DNA of 64,000 bases from NCBI RefSeq assembly GCF_954871325.1, contig NC_088775.1, forward strand, positions 80,763,561 to 80,827,560, read 5' to 3'. Both the position numbers and the translations under genes were made by a program. The stretch is from Gordionus sp. m RMFG-2023. Lineage: Eukaryota > Nematomorpha > Gordioida > Chordodea > Parachordodidae. The notes under the pieces were generated by a model. The model was not told the DNA's origin. It did not search any database and was given only the letters and a program-made list of their open reading frames with translations. Numbering within the stretch: position 1 is the stretch's first letter; every line of letters begins with the position of its first letter. This document shows positions 23,061-35,984 of the stretch, one piece after another.

Positions 23061-24202
23061 ATTTAAGAAAAATTTTTTATAAATAAAAATATCTTTTTAT
23101 TCGCTATATTATATTGTATTTATAATTATATTATAAAAATAAAAATAAAACTATATTATTTTTTAACATGGCTAATATATTTTGTTAAAAAATATAAGAC
23201 ATTTATATTAAATTGAATTTTAAAAAAAATTTATCATAAAATTTTGAACGAACGTGAACGCGTTCCTTTTTTTGGAAAGTGAACGTGAAGCGTTCGATTT
23301 TTGTCATAGAACGTTGAACGCGAAAGCCTTGGATTTTTTTAGAAATGTTTGCAGCTTTTAGTAAATAAAAACAATTAACTTATTAACGAGTATATATATA
23401 ATCTCATCTCACATCAGATCTTAGCCAGAACTGTTTAGTTGTTTTAACAGATACTTTTGACTCCTCTATAAGTTAACCTAGTGTCTAATTAGATTGTTTA
23501 TTAAAAAATCTGAACTAAAAAATATAAATCATAAGGCAATACGGACATTAGTTCATACTCCTTCTAGCTTCATTACGATACTGATCAAAGTGAAAAATAT
23601 AAATATTATTAATTATTATATATGCTTTATATGTTTTTCATAGTAACACATGACCATATCCGCCTTTGGCCATCAGTAAACTTGGGTAGGTTAAAATGTT
23701 TGATTTTACAGGAAATGGACTTACACTTAGGTTATGATCAAATATATTATTTATCAAAAAACTATTTGCACTTTAATAATCTAATACAAATCAAAAACGA
23801 GTAAGTAACTTAATATGAAATACCTTTTAAAACTCTAAATTTATCGACCAAGGAGGATAAATTAATATATTAATAAAAATTTTATTTTTTGAAAAAATCA
23901 TCGTATATCTTTTCCACTCCGCAGCAGACTAATTGTTGTCCCGTAAATGCAATAGATTTGAAAAAAACCTAACTAGTTTTCTTATTTTTATTTATTTTAT
24001 TTTAACTCAAACTTATAAAATATGCACGTTATTTTAAAATAATGAGCAGAAGATCGCTAGATAAAATTATAAGTAATAAATCTTTCTTTATTTGGGTAAA
24101 AATATGTAAATAAAGGAATAATTGTAATTTATAGAATCTTTACATTATGTATAAGAACATTTTGTTTTCAATATTTCTTGAAAGGGAGAGATAGGATTCT
24201 AA

Positions 24203-24421
24203 TAGTGAGTAGTAAAAATAATTTAGCTGTAAGTGATAACTCGGTTAATTCAATATTTTATCCAAAAAATATACACAAGCCCGAAAATTTAGGTCATAGT
24301 TGGCATAAAGATTTGGACATTTATTAGCGAAATCTCATGATTTAGGCAATATTTTTCTTGCTAAAATATTGAGTTAGCCGTTTTTAAAAATATGATAAAA
24401 TCGAGCCATTTAACAAAACTA
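24203..24421. mobile_element. worn hAT MITE, TAGTGTTGTTAA family
   Basis: The right half matches the intron 1 copies: GGCAATATTTTTCTTGCTAA, ATTGAGTTAGCCG and GAGCCATTTAACAAAACTA. The left end TAGTGAGTAG is diverged. Confidence 0.65.
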
Positions 24422-24657
24422 GGGATAACCAACTAACTGTTATCTCTAAGTTATTATTTATTCTCATAAAGACGATGGTTGATTCACGTGTCATTTATCT
24501 TTATTTAAATGATAAATAATGACTACCTGAACGATTTATTCCCTAAAATGCAATTTAAACCATCGTTAAAAATTAGCTGAAGTCATGTGATTTAATTTTC
24601 CATAAAGAATTTCTTATAAATAAATAAAACTCGTAAAATATTTTTATTATTAATGTA

Positions 24658-25010
24658 ACCCCCCCCCCCCCCCCCATTTCCCATTATGCCAGCCTATATG
24701 TAATAGGACCAGAAGTGAATTGAGTCGAGTTTTTTACTTACTTTTATTTGATACCCATATTAATATTATGTGTTGATTGAAATATTCTTGACCACTCAAG
24801 ACCCTACCCGCTTAGAGTGATAATTAACATTAAATGAAAAAATATTTTATCTTTTTCACAACCCCCCCCCCCTCTCCATCCCCCCACCCCCACTATATTA
24901 ATTTCAACCTATTTAGACCAAGTTTTAAGAAATATTTAAATTGGTTTTTATTTGATACCTTTATCGATTTTTTGTGTTCATTAAAATATTATTGATATAC
25001 AAGCTTAGAT
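24658..25010 (-). repeat. C-runs and inverted copies of a 115-bp repeat
   Basis: C-runs lie at about 24657-24675 and 24861-24890. Stretches such as TTTTATTTGATACCCATATT and GACCACTCAAGACC are reverse complements of the array at 35985-36880. Confidence 0.65.
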
Positions 25011-25311
25011 TAGCCCGTTATGAGTAAGGGGCTCCCCTTTACTCGGATAAATTTTTTGATTAACTGTGGAGTTATCTGTATTAATATTGTATACATCTAC
25101 TCTAATAAGACCAAAAAAAAGACAACTTTAAAAACTAAAAAACAATAAAATTTTAGACCCTTGAAGGCATAACGCTAAGCGGTTGCAGTGAGATCTTATT
25201 GCTAAGCTGCTATGGTGAGAGCTTAATGATAAGCGCTACGACAAATGTTCAGTTATAGTATTTAGTGGTAAGTTTAATTCCAAAACCGGGTATTGTTATA
25301 CTTTTTCACAA

Positions 25312-25440
25312 AATATGACAAAAAAATACGACAAAAAAATACGACAAAAAAATACGACAAAAAAATACGACAAAAAAAAAGACAAAAAAATACGACAAAA
25401 AAAATACGACAAAAAAAATGTGACAAAAAATGTGACGAGC
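25312..25440 (+). repeat. ACAAAAAAATACG simple tandem repeat
   Basis: About eight copies of a 12-13-base unit degrade into GTGACAAAAAA. The 60-codon Lys-rich frame over it is an artefact of the repeat. Confidence 0.9.
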
Positions 25441-27551
25441 CTATTATTATATAAGAGATATCATAATATATTAGCTAAATTTATAATAAAGAAATGAGCA
25501 TATACGTCATTACTCATTCTCATCTGTGACGCTAGAAAATAATTGAAATCTATGAATTTAAAAATATATTTTAAAATATGCTAAACTTAAATCTTAAAAA
25601 AAATATTTGTAAGAAAGATAGATCATTATTTAACATTCTCAAACAATTTCTAAAACTACAAATATGAGGAGCCAATATTTCAGAGATATTCAGAAAAATA
25701 AGTTCTATTTATCATTCATTTGATTTTTATAAGTTTCTGATTGTTAAAACTTGGAAACTGCAATATCATAAGAAATTTTCAAAGGATGACAATTATTATC
25801 TGCATATAATATCCTAACAATCATTTTACCATACCATTATTTAGATTAATTTTTTTTAAAATAAATTTAATGATAGCACCTTTAACTGCAATTCAATATT
25901 TTTGGTATACAAACAATAAGACCTTAGCCAAAAAATGGTAAAAAAAAATTAATTAATTAAATCTCATGATAAATTTTACAATTAATAGATGAAGAATATT
26001 AGGGGAAAATTCACGAAATTATGGGTCTATCGACCGCATCTGGGGGAAAAATTAGGCTACTTATAAACATATATATTCAATTTATTCTAGCCATTATGCT
26101 TGCGAAATATAAATTACATAAAAATATTTAAGAAGGAGATAATTGTTGTAGAATTAAATTTGGTACAATCCGGGAGATGGAAAGTAAACTTTTTAATCCT
26201 AGTTATTTTTAAAATATAATTTGTTAGTTACCTTTGTAATGTAGATTTTCAAAAAAACTAAGATGCCTATAGTAGATCTTTTAGAGTAAGTTTCCAATTT
26301 GATGTTGGTTAAGATTTTAGGTCTTTAGCAGTTTCTTTCACGTAGAATTTTTGTCGATGTTGTTTAACAGTATGCTACGCGGCTCTTAGTTATTAGCTTT
26401 GAGTTACTAAACTTTTTGCTGATCAGTAATGGGGTGGCATATTTTGCCATTTGAATTATAAATTTAAATTCTCAGGACATTGGATTTTTTCCAATCCTAT
26501 CTATGGTATTTGGGTTTGAGTTGGGTATAGCAATGCCATTGACTTTGACTAGTCATGAAAATTAATTTCGCGTCAATATTACCTTATTAAAATGTATGAT
26601 TTGTTTTTTTTTAATGCTTTATAGTTGTAATAAAATGTCATGTATCTCGGAAAAATGGGTCTTATATACAATTAAAAATAATATTTTGGATTATTAAGCT
26701 AACTATATAGTGATTTAGCACCTTTTTATAATAAACTTTATGATGCATATATCGAAATATTGTATTGCTAGTAGAAAAGTCTTGCAAGACAGCGAGACAA
26801 CGACTTTTCTCTGTGCATTATATTGGTTTAATATAAAATTTATACCATGCATGACGAATAGGTGTGCCAGTAAATCCTTTCCATATAAAAACTTCAACAT
26901 GCCTTAACCAAAGAGAATATTGTCCTATACCTGTTTCCTAACCTATTCAACTTTAGTAAAAAACGTAGATCAAAATTATACTTTATCATAATTCATTTTT
27001 AACAACGACCCTTCCCCCTCTCTCCCATGGTAAATATTTCCGCATATGACTGTCTTACATAGCTATAAGTTAATCAACTCTATTTTATTAAAGAGGGCTT
27101 CATCTTTGGTCACACTATTTTCATTTTACTTTTAGTAAAAAAAATTTTAAATTTATTAACGAATATAAATATAATTTCACCTAGATCTTAACGAACCCCT
27201 AAATTTAAATTCAAACAGATTCTTTTGACTTCTTCGTAATTAAGCCTGGTGTTTAATTAGATAATTTAACTTAGATAGTGTTTAAATTTGAACAAGTCAG
27301 CTAATATAATTTAAATCAAATAGGCGATGCAGGCACAAATTCATACTCATTCTCGCACCATTAGGTTACCGATCAAAGCAAAAATATAACTAACACATGA
27401 CCATATCCTTATTTGGCTTGAACCGTAAATTTCTGTAGATTAAGATGTTGGAATTTACAGAATGTGGACTTATAAAATATACTATTTATTAAAAAATAAC
27501 ATGTACTTTAATAATCTAATTTAGAACAAAAACAAATAAGCAACATAACAC

Positions 27552-30097
27552 AATTCCTACCTTAGACGATTTGTTAGAGAAAATCCAAGGTGGTGATAAA
27601 TTTACCGTGATCTGAAAGATGCGTATTTACAGATGGAAGTAGAATTGGAATCCCAGGAACTACTAACGATAGTGACTCATGAGGGCTATTTCCGTTACCT
27701 CGATTGCCCTTTGGATTGGCAAGTGCACCAATTATATTTCAAAGATATATGGATGAGTTAATAAAAGATTGCCAAATGACTGGTGTCTATTTAGATGACG
27801 TAATTATTTCTGGTCGAAATGATGAGGAGCACTTAAATAATTTGCGAATAGTATTAGACAGATTACATGCAGCAGGTCTTAAGGCGAAATTAACAAAAGT
27901 GAGATTTTTACAAAAATTGGTTTCATTTTTAGGGGTGATAATTGATAAATTGGGTATACATCCTAACCCGGAAAGGTGAAGGCTATCCGAAATGCACCAA
28001 AACCTAAAAATATACAACAACTTAGATCTTTTCTAGGACTAGTTAATTATCATGAGCGTTTTATTCGCAATCTACATTCTAAAGCGGCGCTACTACATAG
28101 ATTAACGAGCGTGAAAGTACCTTGACAGTGGTCGAAAGATGAACAAAATTCCTTCGATGAGGTTAAGAAATTATTGTCATCCGAGGAAACGTTAATTCCT
28201 TATAACGCGCAGTTGCCTATAATTTTGGAATGCGACGCATCTGATTCAGGATTAGGGGCTGTGTTGTTACATCAATTAGTAGACGGAAGGACAAAACCTT
28301 TCGTTCGCGTCACGTACTTTATTAGAATCAGGGAAACACTACGCTCCGATTGATAAAGAAGCTCGAGCACTTTTATTTGGTATTGAAAAATTTCATTCAT
28401 TTATTTATGGTAGAAAATTTTTACTTCGAACTGATCATAAACCATTAGAGCGATTATTTGGGGAGAAACGCGATTTACCTAAAATTTCTAATAATCGTTT
28501 GACACGTTGGGCCTGGAAGATGGCTTCTTATGATTTTACAATAGAATATAGACCTGGTAATAAAAATGTAATCGCCGAAGCATTATCAAGGCTTCCAATA
28601 TTAGACACGGAAGAGAATTAAGATTCTAAACATGATTTGGATATTCGAAGTATTAATTTGGATGATATGCAATTGTCAGAAAATATTCTACGAAAAGAGT
28701 CGAAGCAAGATTTAATATTAAAAAAAGTAGCAATACATATTCAGCAAAGTTGGCGAAACTTTGATCGTCATAAAGATAAAGAAATAGTTAATTTTTATAA
28801 TCGACGGGAAGAGCTTTCGGTTGATCGTGATATTATAGAATGGAATGGGAGATTGGTTATTCCTAATAAATTAAGAAATGCAGTGTTAGGAATGATTCAC
28901 CGGGGACATCCTGGGGAAAATGTAATGAAATCTATTTTTAGATTGTATTGCTGGTGGCCCAGATGTGATGTTGATATGGAAAATTTTATCAAAATATGTT
29001 CTGGATGCCAGAAAAATAGACCTAGTATTCAAGAAGTACCTCTATATTCTTGGACTGTTGGGAAGGAATCTTGGGAGCAAATCCATATTGATTTTGCTGG
29101 ACCAGTAGATTCGCGATACTGGCTAATAGGTGTCGATTCCTACTCCAAATGGTTAGAAGTTGATCTAATGCAAAATACCTCTGCTGATGCTATGATAAAA
29201 CGACTAAAAAAATGGTTTGCTAGGTTTGGAATACCCAAGTACATTGTGTCAGACAATGGACCACAATTCTTATCTGGGGAATTCCGTAGGTATTGTGATT
29301 TAAATAACATACGTCATATACGTTCGGCACCCTATCATCCAAAAACTAATGGATTAGCTGAACGTACAGTACGAACTTTGAAAGGTCGGTATTATGCAAC
29401 GAAAGATTCAATTAGCGATCCCGAAAAAGCTATGACACAGGTTTTAACAACCTACCGATTGGGAGAGCATAGTTCCACAGGGAGATCTCCTGCTAAAATT
29501 ATCTTTGGGAGGCAATTATTGAAAACAAGTCTGGATTGGATCCGATCAAATGCCGAACACGAAATAGTAAGGGCCAATGATAAACAAAGCCTTCATCATG
29601 ATTTACATTCAAAGGAAAGGGAATTTAAAATCTCACAAGCTATATGGTTAAATATTGAAAATATCAATGGTTGAAGAGAGGGAGTAATTAAAGAAAGAAT
29701 AGGACTTTATTCTTATATTGTTGAATCTTCCGGGAAAACATTACGGAAGCATGCAGATCAGTTAAGAAATCGTTTAGTTATCCCAAATCATGAAAGTTCT
29801 TTGGAAGTTACAGAAATGGTTGTGCCAGTGAATGAAGCAAATACAAACACAAATACAAATACCACATTACGTTGCTCATCAAGAAACCGTAAACCTACAA
29901 AAAGGTTTATTGAAGAAATCTAACTTTAAATTGTTTGAAGGAAATATAATAAATTAATAAATGATTATTTATAGATATTGTATATTAAAATAGAATCGAA
30001 CATTCGAAAAACAATCAATAAAAATTTGATGTTAAAAATAAATTGAAATATAAAACTAATAATCGTATTGTTTATAATTAGTAGTAGGTATTACTAC
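27552..30097 (+). mobile_element. gypsy-type LTR retroelement fossil, partial and broken
   Basis: Parts in order: reverse transcriptase from mid-domain (about 27552-28000, with YLDD), RNase H (about 28200-28610, with ECDASD and RTDHKPL), integrase zinc-binding and catalytic core (about 28640-29680) and a short tail to about 29925. It begins inside the reverse transcriptase and I see no LTR at either end, so it is a 5'-truncated relic with a few breaks. The matching place in copy A is empty. Homology to copy A resumes at about 30098. Confidence 0.92.
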
Positions 30098-30401
30098 AAA
30101 TACCTTTTGCAACTCTTAAGTTATCGAGTAAAGAAAAAACAATTAAATATATTAATAAATTTTATTTAAAAAACATCACATATCTAGACTAACTTTATAT
30201 TACGCAACAGACTGGTTAGATGCCCATGGTTTTTAAAAAAACCATCCTCTAGTTTTCTCTTTTTAGTAAAATTTTTACTTAAACTTATAAAATAAATAAT
30301 AAGCAGAAAGTCGTTAGTTAAAGTCATTTATGAGCAGGAAAACTTTATTTATAGGTAAAAATATGTGAAAGGAATAATAATTATTTCAAGTGTCTCTACA
30401 T

Positions 30402-30500
30402 GACGCATAGTAGCTGTCTCAATATTATATTGGGGATAAATTTGAGCCGATTTTTAAAACGGCTACCTCAATACTTTACCCAGAAAAATATTAGAAAAAA
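30402..30500. mobile_element. fragment of the TAGTGTTGTTAA MITE family
   Basis: TTTGAGCCGATTTTTAAAAC and GGCTACCTCAATACTTTACC match the left half of the intron 1 copies. The right half is missing. Confidence 0.6.
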
Positions 30501-31710
30501 TGTGACAATAAATGTGACAAGCCTTTTATTATATAAGAGATATTATAATATATTAGATACATTTATAATAAGAAATAAAGTGAAATTATGTTATTACTCT
30601 TTCTCATCTGTGACGCTATTTGAAAATAGTTAAAATCTATGAATTTTAAAATATTTTTAAAAATATGCTAAACTAAACTCTTAAAAGAATATATTTGTAA
30701 GATAGATAGATCCATATTTTATTTAACATAACATTCTTAAACAATTAAATTAAACTACAATGGTTGCACTCAAATGAGAAGCCAATATTTCAAAGATGTT
30801 CAGAAATATAAGTTTTTTTTATCCTTCATTTGATTATAATTTTCTGATTGTTGAAACGTAAAAACTGTAATATCATAACAAATTTTCAAACATAACAATT
30901 ATTATCTCTGATATTTAGAATATTGACAATCATTTTACCATATAGTTATTTAGATTAATTTTTTTTTAAAAATATTAGATTAAATAGATACCACTTTTAA
31001 CTGTAATTCAATATTTTTAAGGGTATAAAAAATAATTATCAACCTTGGACAGAAAATGGTTAAGAAATAAATACATTTTATCTCGATAAATTTTACAATT
31101 AATAAACGAAGAAAATATCATTAAAGATGTTTGGGTCCATAGAACGCATCCGAGGAAAATAATAGTCTATTTCGGAAACTATACAGTTAAAGTAAATTTT
31201 ATTAATAAATATAATTTATTTTAATATAGCTATCATGTTTGCGAAAAATATATTACGTAAAAATATTTAAGAATGAGATAATTGTTGTTGAAATGAATAT
31301 TGTATAATCCAGGAGATGAAACTTTTTAATCCTAGTTATTTTTAAAATATAATTGCTTAGTTACTGTTATTAATTTGGCTTTAAAAACTAGAACTTTTGG
31401 AGGATTGCTTACATTTTTAAAAAGTTTCTAATAGCTTTGATGTGGGTTAAGATTTTAGGTTTTTAGCAGTTTGTTACTTTACGAAGAATTATCGTTGATG
31501 CTGTTTAAGTTGTTTAACAGTATGCTACGAGACTCTTAGTTATTAGCTTTGATTGTCTAAACTTTTTGCTGCACATTAATGGGGTGGAATATTTTGCCAT
31601 TTGTAATTATTAACTTAAAATCTCAGAACCATTAAATTTTTATTACTATCCTAGCTATGGCACTTGGGTTTGATTTGCCTATAGTAGAGCCATTGACTTT
31701 AAGTGGTTAA

Positions 31711-32640
31711 GCTTTGAGTTGCCTAGCTTTGTGAGGCTAAGTTTTGAAAAGTTATGCCATAGGTTTATTAATGGTTAGTTAGAATTTTACTATTTATAAA
31801 TTTTTGATGTTTCATTATACTGCTAAGACATGAGTAGTTTAACAGTATGCTGTCTTGATTAGAGTTATTAACCTCTTAAGTTGTAGCTGCAGAGATAGAA
31901 TTTGGAAATTTTAGTTGATCATTTCGATCCTCACGACTTTAGATTACTTGTCTATTCATGTCAGTATATGGTACATGCCTTTAAGTAGCGTATTGTAAGG
32001 ACTTTGGGTTTGAGTAGTTAAGCTTTGTCAGGGTTAAGCTTTGACAGGGTCAACAGTATGCTGTCTCGGCTGGAGTTATTAGTAGCTTGTAGCTGCAGAG
32101 AAATGTGGTGAAAAGTTTAGGCATTTGAGTTGCTTAACTTAGATCCTCACGACTTTGAGTTACTTGTCTATTAATGTAAGGCTATGGTACATGACTTTGA
32201 GTAGCGTATTGTCAGGCCCTTGAATTTGGGTGGTTAAGCTTTGACGGGGTTAACAGTATGCTGTCTTGGCTGGAGTTATTAGCCTCATAGATTGTAGCTG
32301 CAGAGAAATGTGGTGAAAAGTTAAAATATTTGAGTTGCTTAACTTCGATCCTCATAACTTTGCATTACTTATCATGTAAGGTTATGGTACACGGCTTTGA
32401 GTAGCGTAAAAATCCCTGGCTAGTCAAGCTTCAGGAATCGACAGTATGCTTCTTGGCTTTGAGTCGAGCCTCGTGTTGCTAGTCTTTTAGCTACAGGGTA
32501 ATGAGGTATGGTTTTGACATTTTTGGCTGGTTAGTTCATATCAGTCCCCGGTACTCTGTTTAGAGTAGCGCATATAAAAGCCCTAGTTTGAGTAAATAAG
32601 CTTTGAGGTGCCTAACCTTTTAACTAAGATTTGAACAACT
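31711..32640 (+). repeat. degenerate tandem repeat, about 190-210-bp unit
   Basis: AACAGTATGCT recurs near 31841, 32052, 32252 and 32441. It is accompanied by TAGCTGCAGAGA, ATCCTCACGACTTT and GAGTAGCGTA. Related single copies lie near 31515 and 26370, and a diverged stretch at 33310-33620. G+T content is higher than in the flanks. Confidence 0.8.
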
Positions 32641-33309
32641 TTTCTAGCTTTTTTCCGATACATTTTTTTGCGTTGCCTTTTATCTGTGTGAGTTTTTTTA
32701 TCATTAATCTTTCTATCTTATAGTTTTACATTTAATTGTTTTATAATTTGCTAATTTGCCCTTAAAATTTGTTGCTTAACATGTTTCAAGATTTGATGTT
32801 CACAGTTGTACGTTAGTTGTGCTTTGTTATTTTGCAATATTTCTAAGCATTTAATGGCTTGCTTGACTCTGTGTTGTCACAACGACAAGTTTGTCATTGT
32901 GCATCAAAACCTAAATATAAAAATAGAAACAAATATATATATAAAAAGGAAATTAATAATAATTAGGAATCACGAAATCATAAAATCAACTTTAAGTCTT
33001 TATTCAAAATTATAATAGTAAAAATCATAAAAAAAAACATAAAATAAAATATAAAAAAAGTTAATAATTTAAAAAAAAAATCAAAGATTATTTGTATCGT
33101 AAAAATTTGCCTTTTTATACTCTTTTCAATCTTCTTATAACTAATCATAACTATTCAAATATAATCTTTTTATCACGCGTTAAAACAATAAATCCACAAG
33201 AATTCTTTATGCAAATTAAATATAAAGTACAACAAAATCCAAAAGAATTCTTTATGCAAATTAAATCTAACATTTACAACATGTGTAATTAGCTTTAATT
33301 TTCTCATTT
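32641..33309. other. AT-rich, short direct repeat only
   Basis: AAGAATTCTTTATGCAAATT occurs at about 33199 and 33243 (45 bp apart). Open frames of 66-69 codons here are unsupported. Confidence 0.4.
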
Positions 33310-33620
33310 AGTTCCTCAATAGTAGATTATGGCACTTGAGTTGATTAACTTAGAACTACATGATTTTAATTACTTGTTTATGTCTACCTTAGCTTTGGTA
33401 ATTAGCTATGAGTTGCCTATAGGAGAATTCTTTGCTACAGAATGGTTGAACTCTGAGTTGCTCTGTGGGAAGCTAAGTTTCGTATAACTTTGAGATAGTT
33501 TAATATTTTGATTTGCTTAACATTTTGAATATTTTCAAAGAGTTTATTTTGCTATGCTATGTTGTTTAGCTTTGATCTTTGAGTTTTTTTGTTAGGCTGT
33601 TTCGAATTATATCGTCATGG
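33310..33620 (+). repeat. continuation of the 200-bp repeat family
   Basis: TGGCACTTGAGTTGATTAAC and TTAGCTTTGGTAATTAGCTA resemble units at 31620-32600, but the match is weak. Confidence 0.5.
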
Positions 33621-33779
33621 GTTTATTTCTTAAGTTGCTTAGCCAAACATACTTTTATATTTCATATTGCAATTGTGTACCTTCGTTATTTTTCTATACA
33701 AGCTATAAATTAAAACCATTTACGAGAATGATTTTCACTTTAAAGTCAAATATTTACTCAATTAAAATGTATTTATATA

Positions 33780-33950
33780 TAAATTTTTTTAGAATTCTTC
33801 TTTCATATCTTTCTTTCTCTTCTCTATTTCTCCCTCCTTTTATTCATTCTTTCTTTTCATTCTATGCTCCCTTAAAACCATCCCCTACCTTCACGCGGTG
33901 GGGAGTGAACAGCATGGCTGACTAACGGGGGCTCTGGTATTTATTAAATG
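33780..33950 (+). mobile_element. Helitron-derived fragment
   Basis: Reverse complement of about 7740-7900 near the Helitron 3' end. The clearest shared piece is TACCTTCACGCGGTGGGGAG. No hairpin or CTRR end is seen next to it. Confidence 0.65.
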
Positions 33951-34429
33951 TGAATATTTTATGATAAGATGCAAAGTTTCATGGAAAAAGTTTTGGAATT
34001 AATAAATTTTTTTAAAATATTTGTCATTTCAGATATCCGAACAAGGAGAGAAAAAAACTGAGATGTTAAGACATAACGGAAGCATTTAGCAGCTCTAATT
34101 TAACATCTTTTCCGAGTTATATTAAAATTAATAATTATCATGGATATATATCCAATACCGATAATAAGATAAAATTCCTCCAGGTTCATTTTACCTTGTA
34201 CAAAATTTTCTTTAAAAATATTTAAATAAGAATTTTCTAAAATATAAATAAATAATTATGTTAAATTAATCTTTTTTTAAAAAAATTTCAAATTTTTTTA
34301 TTAAGTTTTAATTATAAATATTCAAAACGTTTAAAAAATATATTAAAACCTATTTAATTAAAAAAGAAAAAATAATAAATATGTATTAAAAAAATGTTTA
34401 TTAAAAATTATATTAACTAAAATATTAAA

Positions 34430-35560
34430 AAACAGGGAGGAGTGATTAAAAGGATATGTTGTCAGGCATTCACCAGAGGTTGGAGATAAAGATCTACATA
34501 TCTCGAGAGATATTCCTTTTCTTAGTTATAAATTTTCTCTAGGATCTCCAGTGATTGTTATTTTTTTGCCTAAAGTTTTGAAAATATTATCATCGCCGGT
34601 AATATCAAAGGGTAAAAACGGCGATATTTGTTGCGTTTGGATTATACGGTGGTCTCAATGAATGCGTTTTGTGAGTTAGACTTTGCAAAGGCATCTATAT
34701 AGATATAATCCCATACCAAAATTGAACTTTCAGCCAAGGCCTAAGAGTGACATCGTCTGGTCTTTTATTGGTATAGATACTACTTCCTACTGGTTTTAAG
34801 TTGGACGAAAATAATAGCTGATATTAGCGCCTTCTGCATTAGGTCGTTAATTTTCCGGTGGCGGGGTTGTCTTTACTTAGGAAATTTGTAATGTAAGGAG
34901 TGGTGTCTTTTACTGGCAGCTATTGCAAAGGGTGCATGTATGTTAAACGTTTTGCAGTTAGACAGACTTAATAATATACTGAGTTTTTCGGGAGAGAGGT
35001 ATGCGCCTATGTTTTGACAAGGGATACCTCAAGCCATTATTGCCAAAAAGCAAATTGGTAAGTTCCTATGATTGCATGTTCGAAAAGAGACAAACGACGG
35101 AACATGCAATTATTTAGAATCTCAATTTTTGGATGACTCTTGTTGGAGTACTGTAATATATTATTGTCCCACATGGTAAAAGCAGTCTAAAGATTTAGGT
35201 CTGGTAAGAGTGTCAATTGGTTAATTAATAACTTATCGGAAGAGTAGCGCTAGACAAAATGGAAGCTGCTAGTGATAAGGATATTGGGAATTGAATTCCT
35301 ATACTCCCAGTTTTGAAAAGAAGGGATACTTTCACCCAGGACATGGGGATAATTTGATGTTCAAACTCTTATAAAATTATCATTATTTTTCATGTGGTGG
35401 ATATAATTCAGAGCTAGATTATGGAACCTTCTGGACTCATAGTTCTGAAAACACTGTCATGTTAAATATCTCAAAATATTATGTTGATTGATCCTTCCAA
35501 ATGGGTTCGTATCCGCTTAGTCTTAATATTCTGAGTTGAGTGATTGTTCAAAAGTTATTA
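34430..35560. other. unrecognised region, less AT-rich
   Basis: Composition differs from its flanks and resembles decayed coding DNA. All frames are short and I recognise no motif with confidence. A retroelement remnant is the likeliest guess. Confidence 0.35.
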
Positions 35561-35870
35561 AATATTTATTCCCATTTCGCCGAATCGTAGCCTGAAAATT
35601 ATATTAATCTACAATTTTTTCAACTTTACAGGGAGCAATTTAAAAAAAATTATCTGTATTTTTAATATTAGAAATGCTTAATTTTTTTAGTTTAAAGATG
35701 TGTATATATATCGTAATTTTTAAAGGGATCAGAACTATCCGGGATCATCACGGGTTTTAAAGGAATAACTAAAAATTAGGGTTTTAAGTTAAGGAATGAT
35801 AATACGATATTATCACGTTTTAATCGTGATAAAGAGGAATCTTATTTTAAAAAGCGTTTTACACGTGTTT

Positions 35871-35896
35871 CGTTTCGTTTCGTTTCGTTTCGTTTT
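35871..35896 (+). repeat. CGTTT simple repeat
   Basis: Five CGTTT units in a row after ACACGTGTTT. Confidence 0.9.
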
Positions 35897-35984
35897 ATTT
35901 CTTTTTAATTTATTGTTATTTATTAATTTTCAATGTTGTTTTTTTTGGCCTTATGAAATAAGATATGAATAATATAGGGTGTCA

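Larger units (their letters stand above)
6929..23354 (+). mobile_element. hAT transposon enlarged by nested insertions
   Basis: The ends carry GAACGCGTTC/GTGAACG-type subterminal repeats in inverted orientation (6929-7070 and 23240-23340). CTTTTAGTAA occurs at 6919-6928 and 23355-23364, and once at 27129-27138 in copy B, which is the uninterrupted site. The true duplication is probably 8 bp, so the boundary is uncertain by 1-2 bases. Transposase remains lie at both ends: a BED finger at 7240-7462 and a C-terminal dimerisation region at about 22640-23060. The original element was perhaps 2-3 kb; the rest is the Helitron (7463 to about 20170) and the hAT element at 20711-22527. Confidence 0.85.
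23355..26570 (+). repeat. copy A, right part, of the tandem duplication
   Basis: Resumes copy A after the outer hAT. Matches copy B at about 27139-27550, 30098-30410 and 30505-31710, for example TATTATATAAGAGATAT, ATCTGTGACGCTA and AACTTTTTAATCCTAGTTAT. Relative to copy B it holds about 1.2 kb extra (24160-25430). No gene is visible; a 60-codon frame at 23622 is in the repeat and unsupported. Confidence 0.8.
26571..31710 (+). repeat. copy B of the tandem duplication
   Basis: Directly follows copy A. It is uninterrupted at 27129-27138, where copy A has the hAT, and interrupted at about 27552-30097 by a gypsy-type fossil where copy A is uninterrupted (about 23815). Divergence between the copies is substantial, so the duplication is old. 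Confidence 0.75.
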
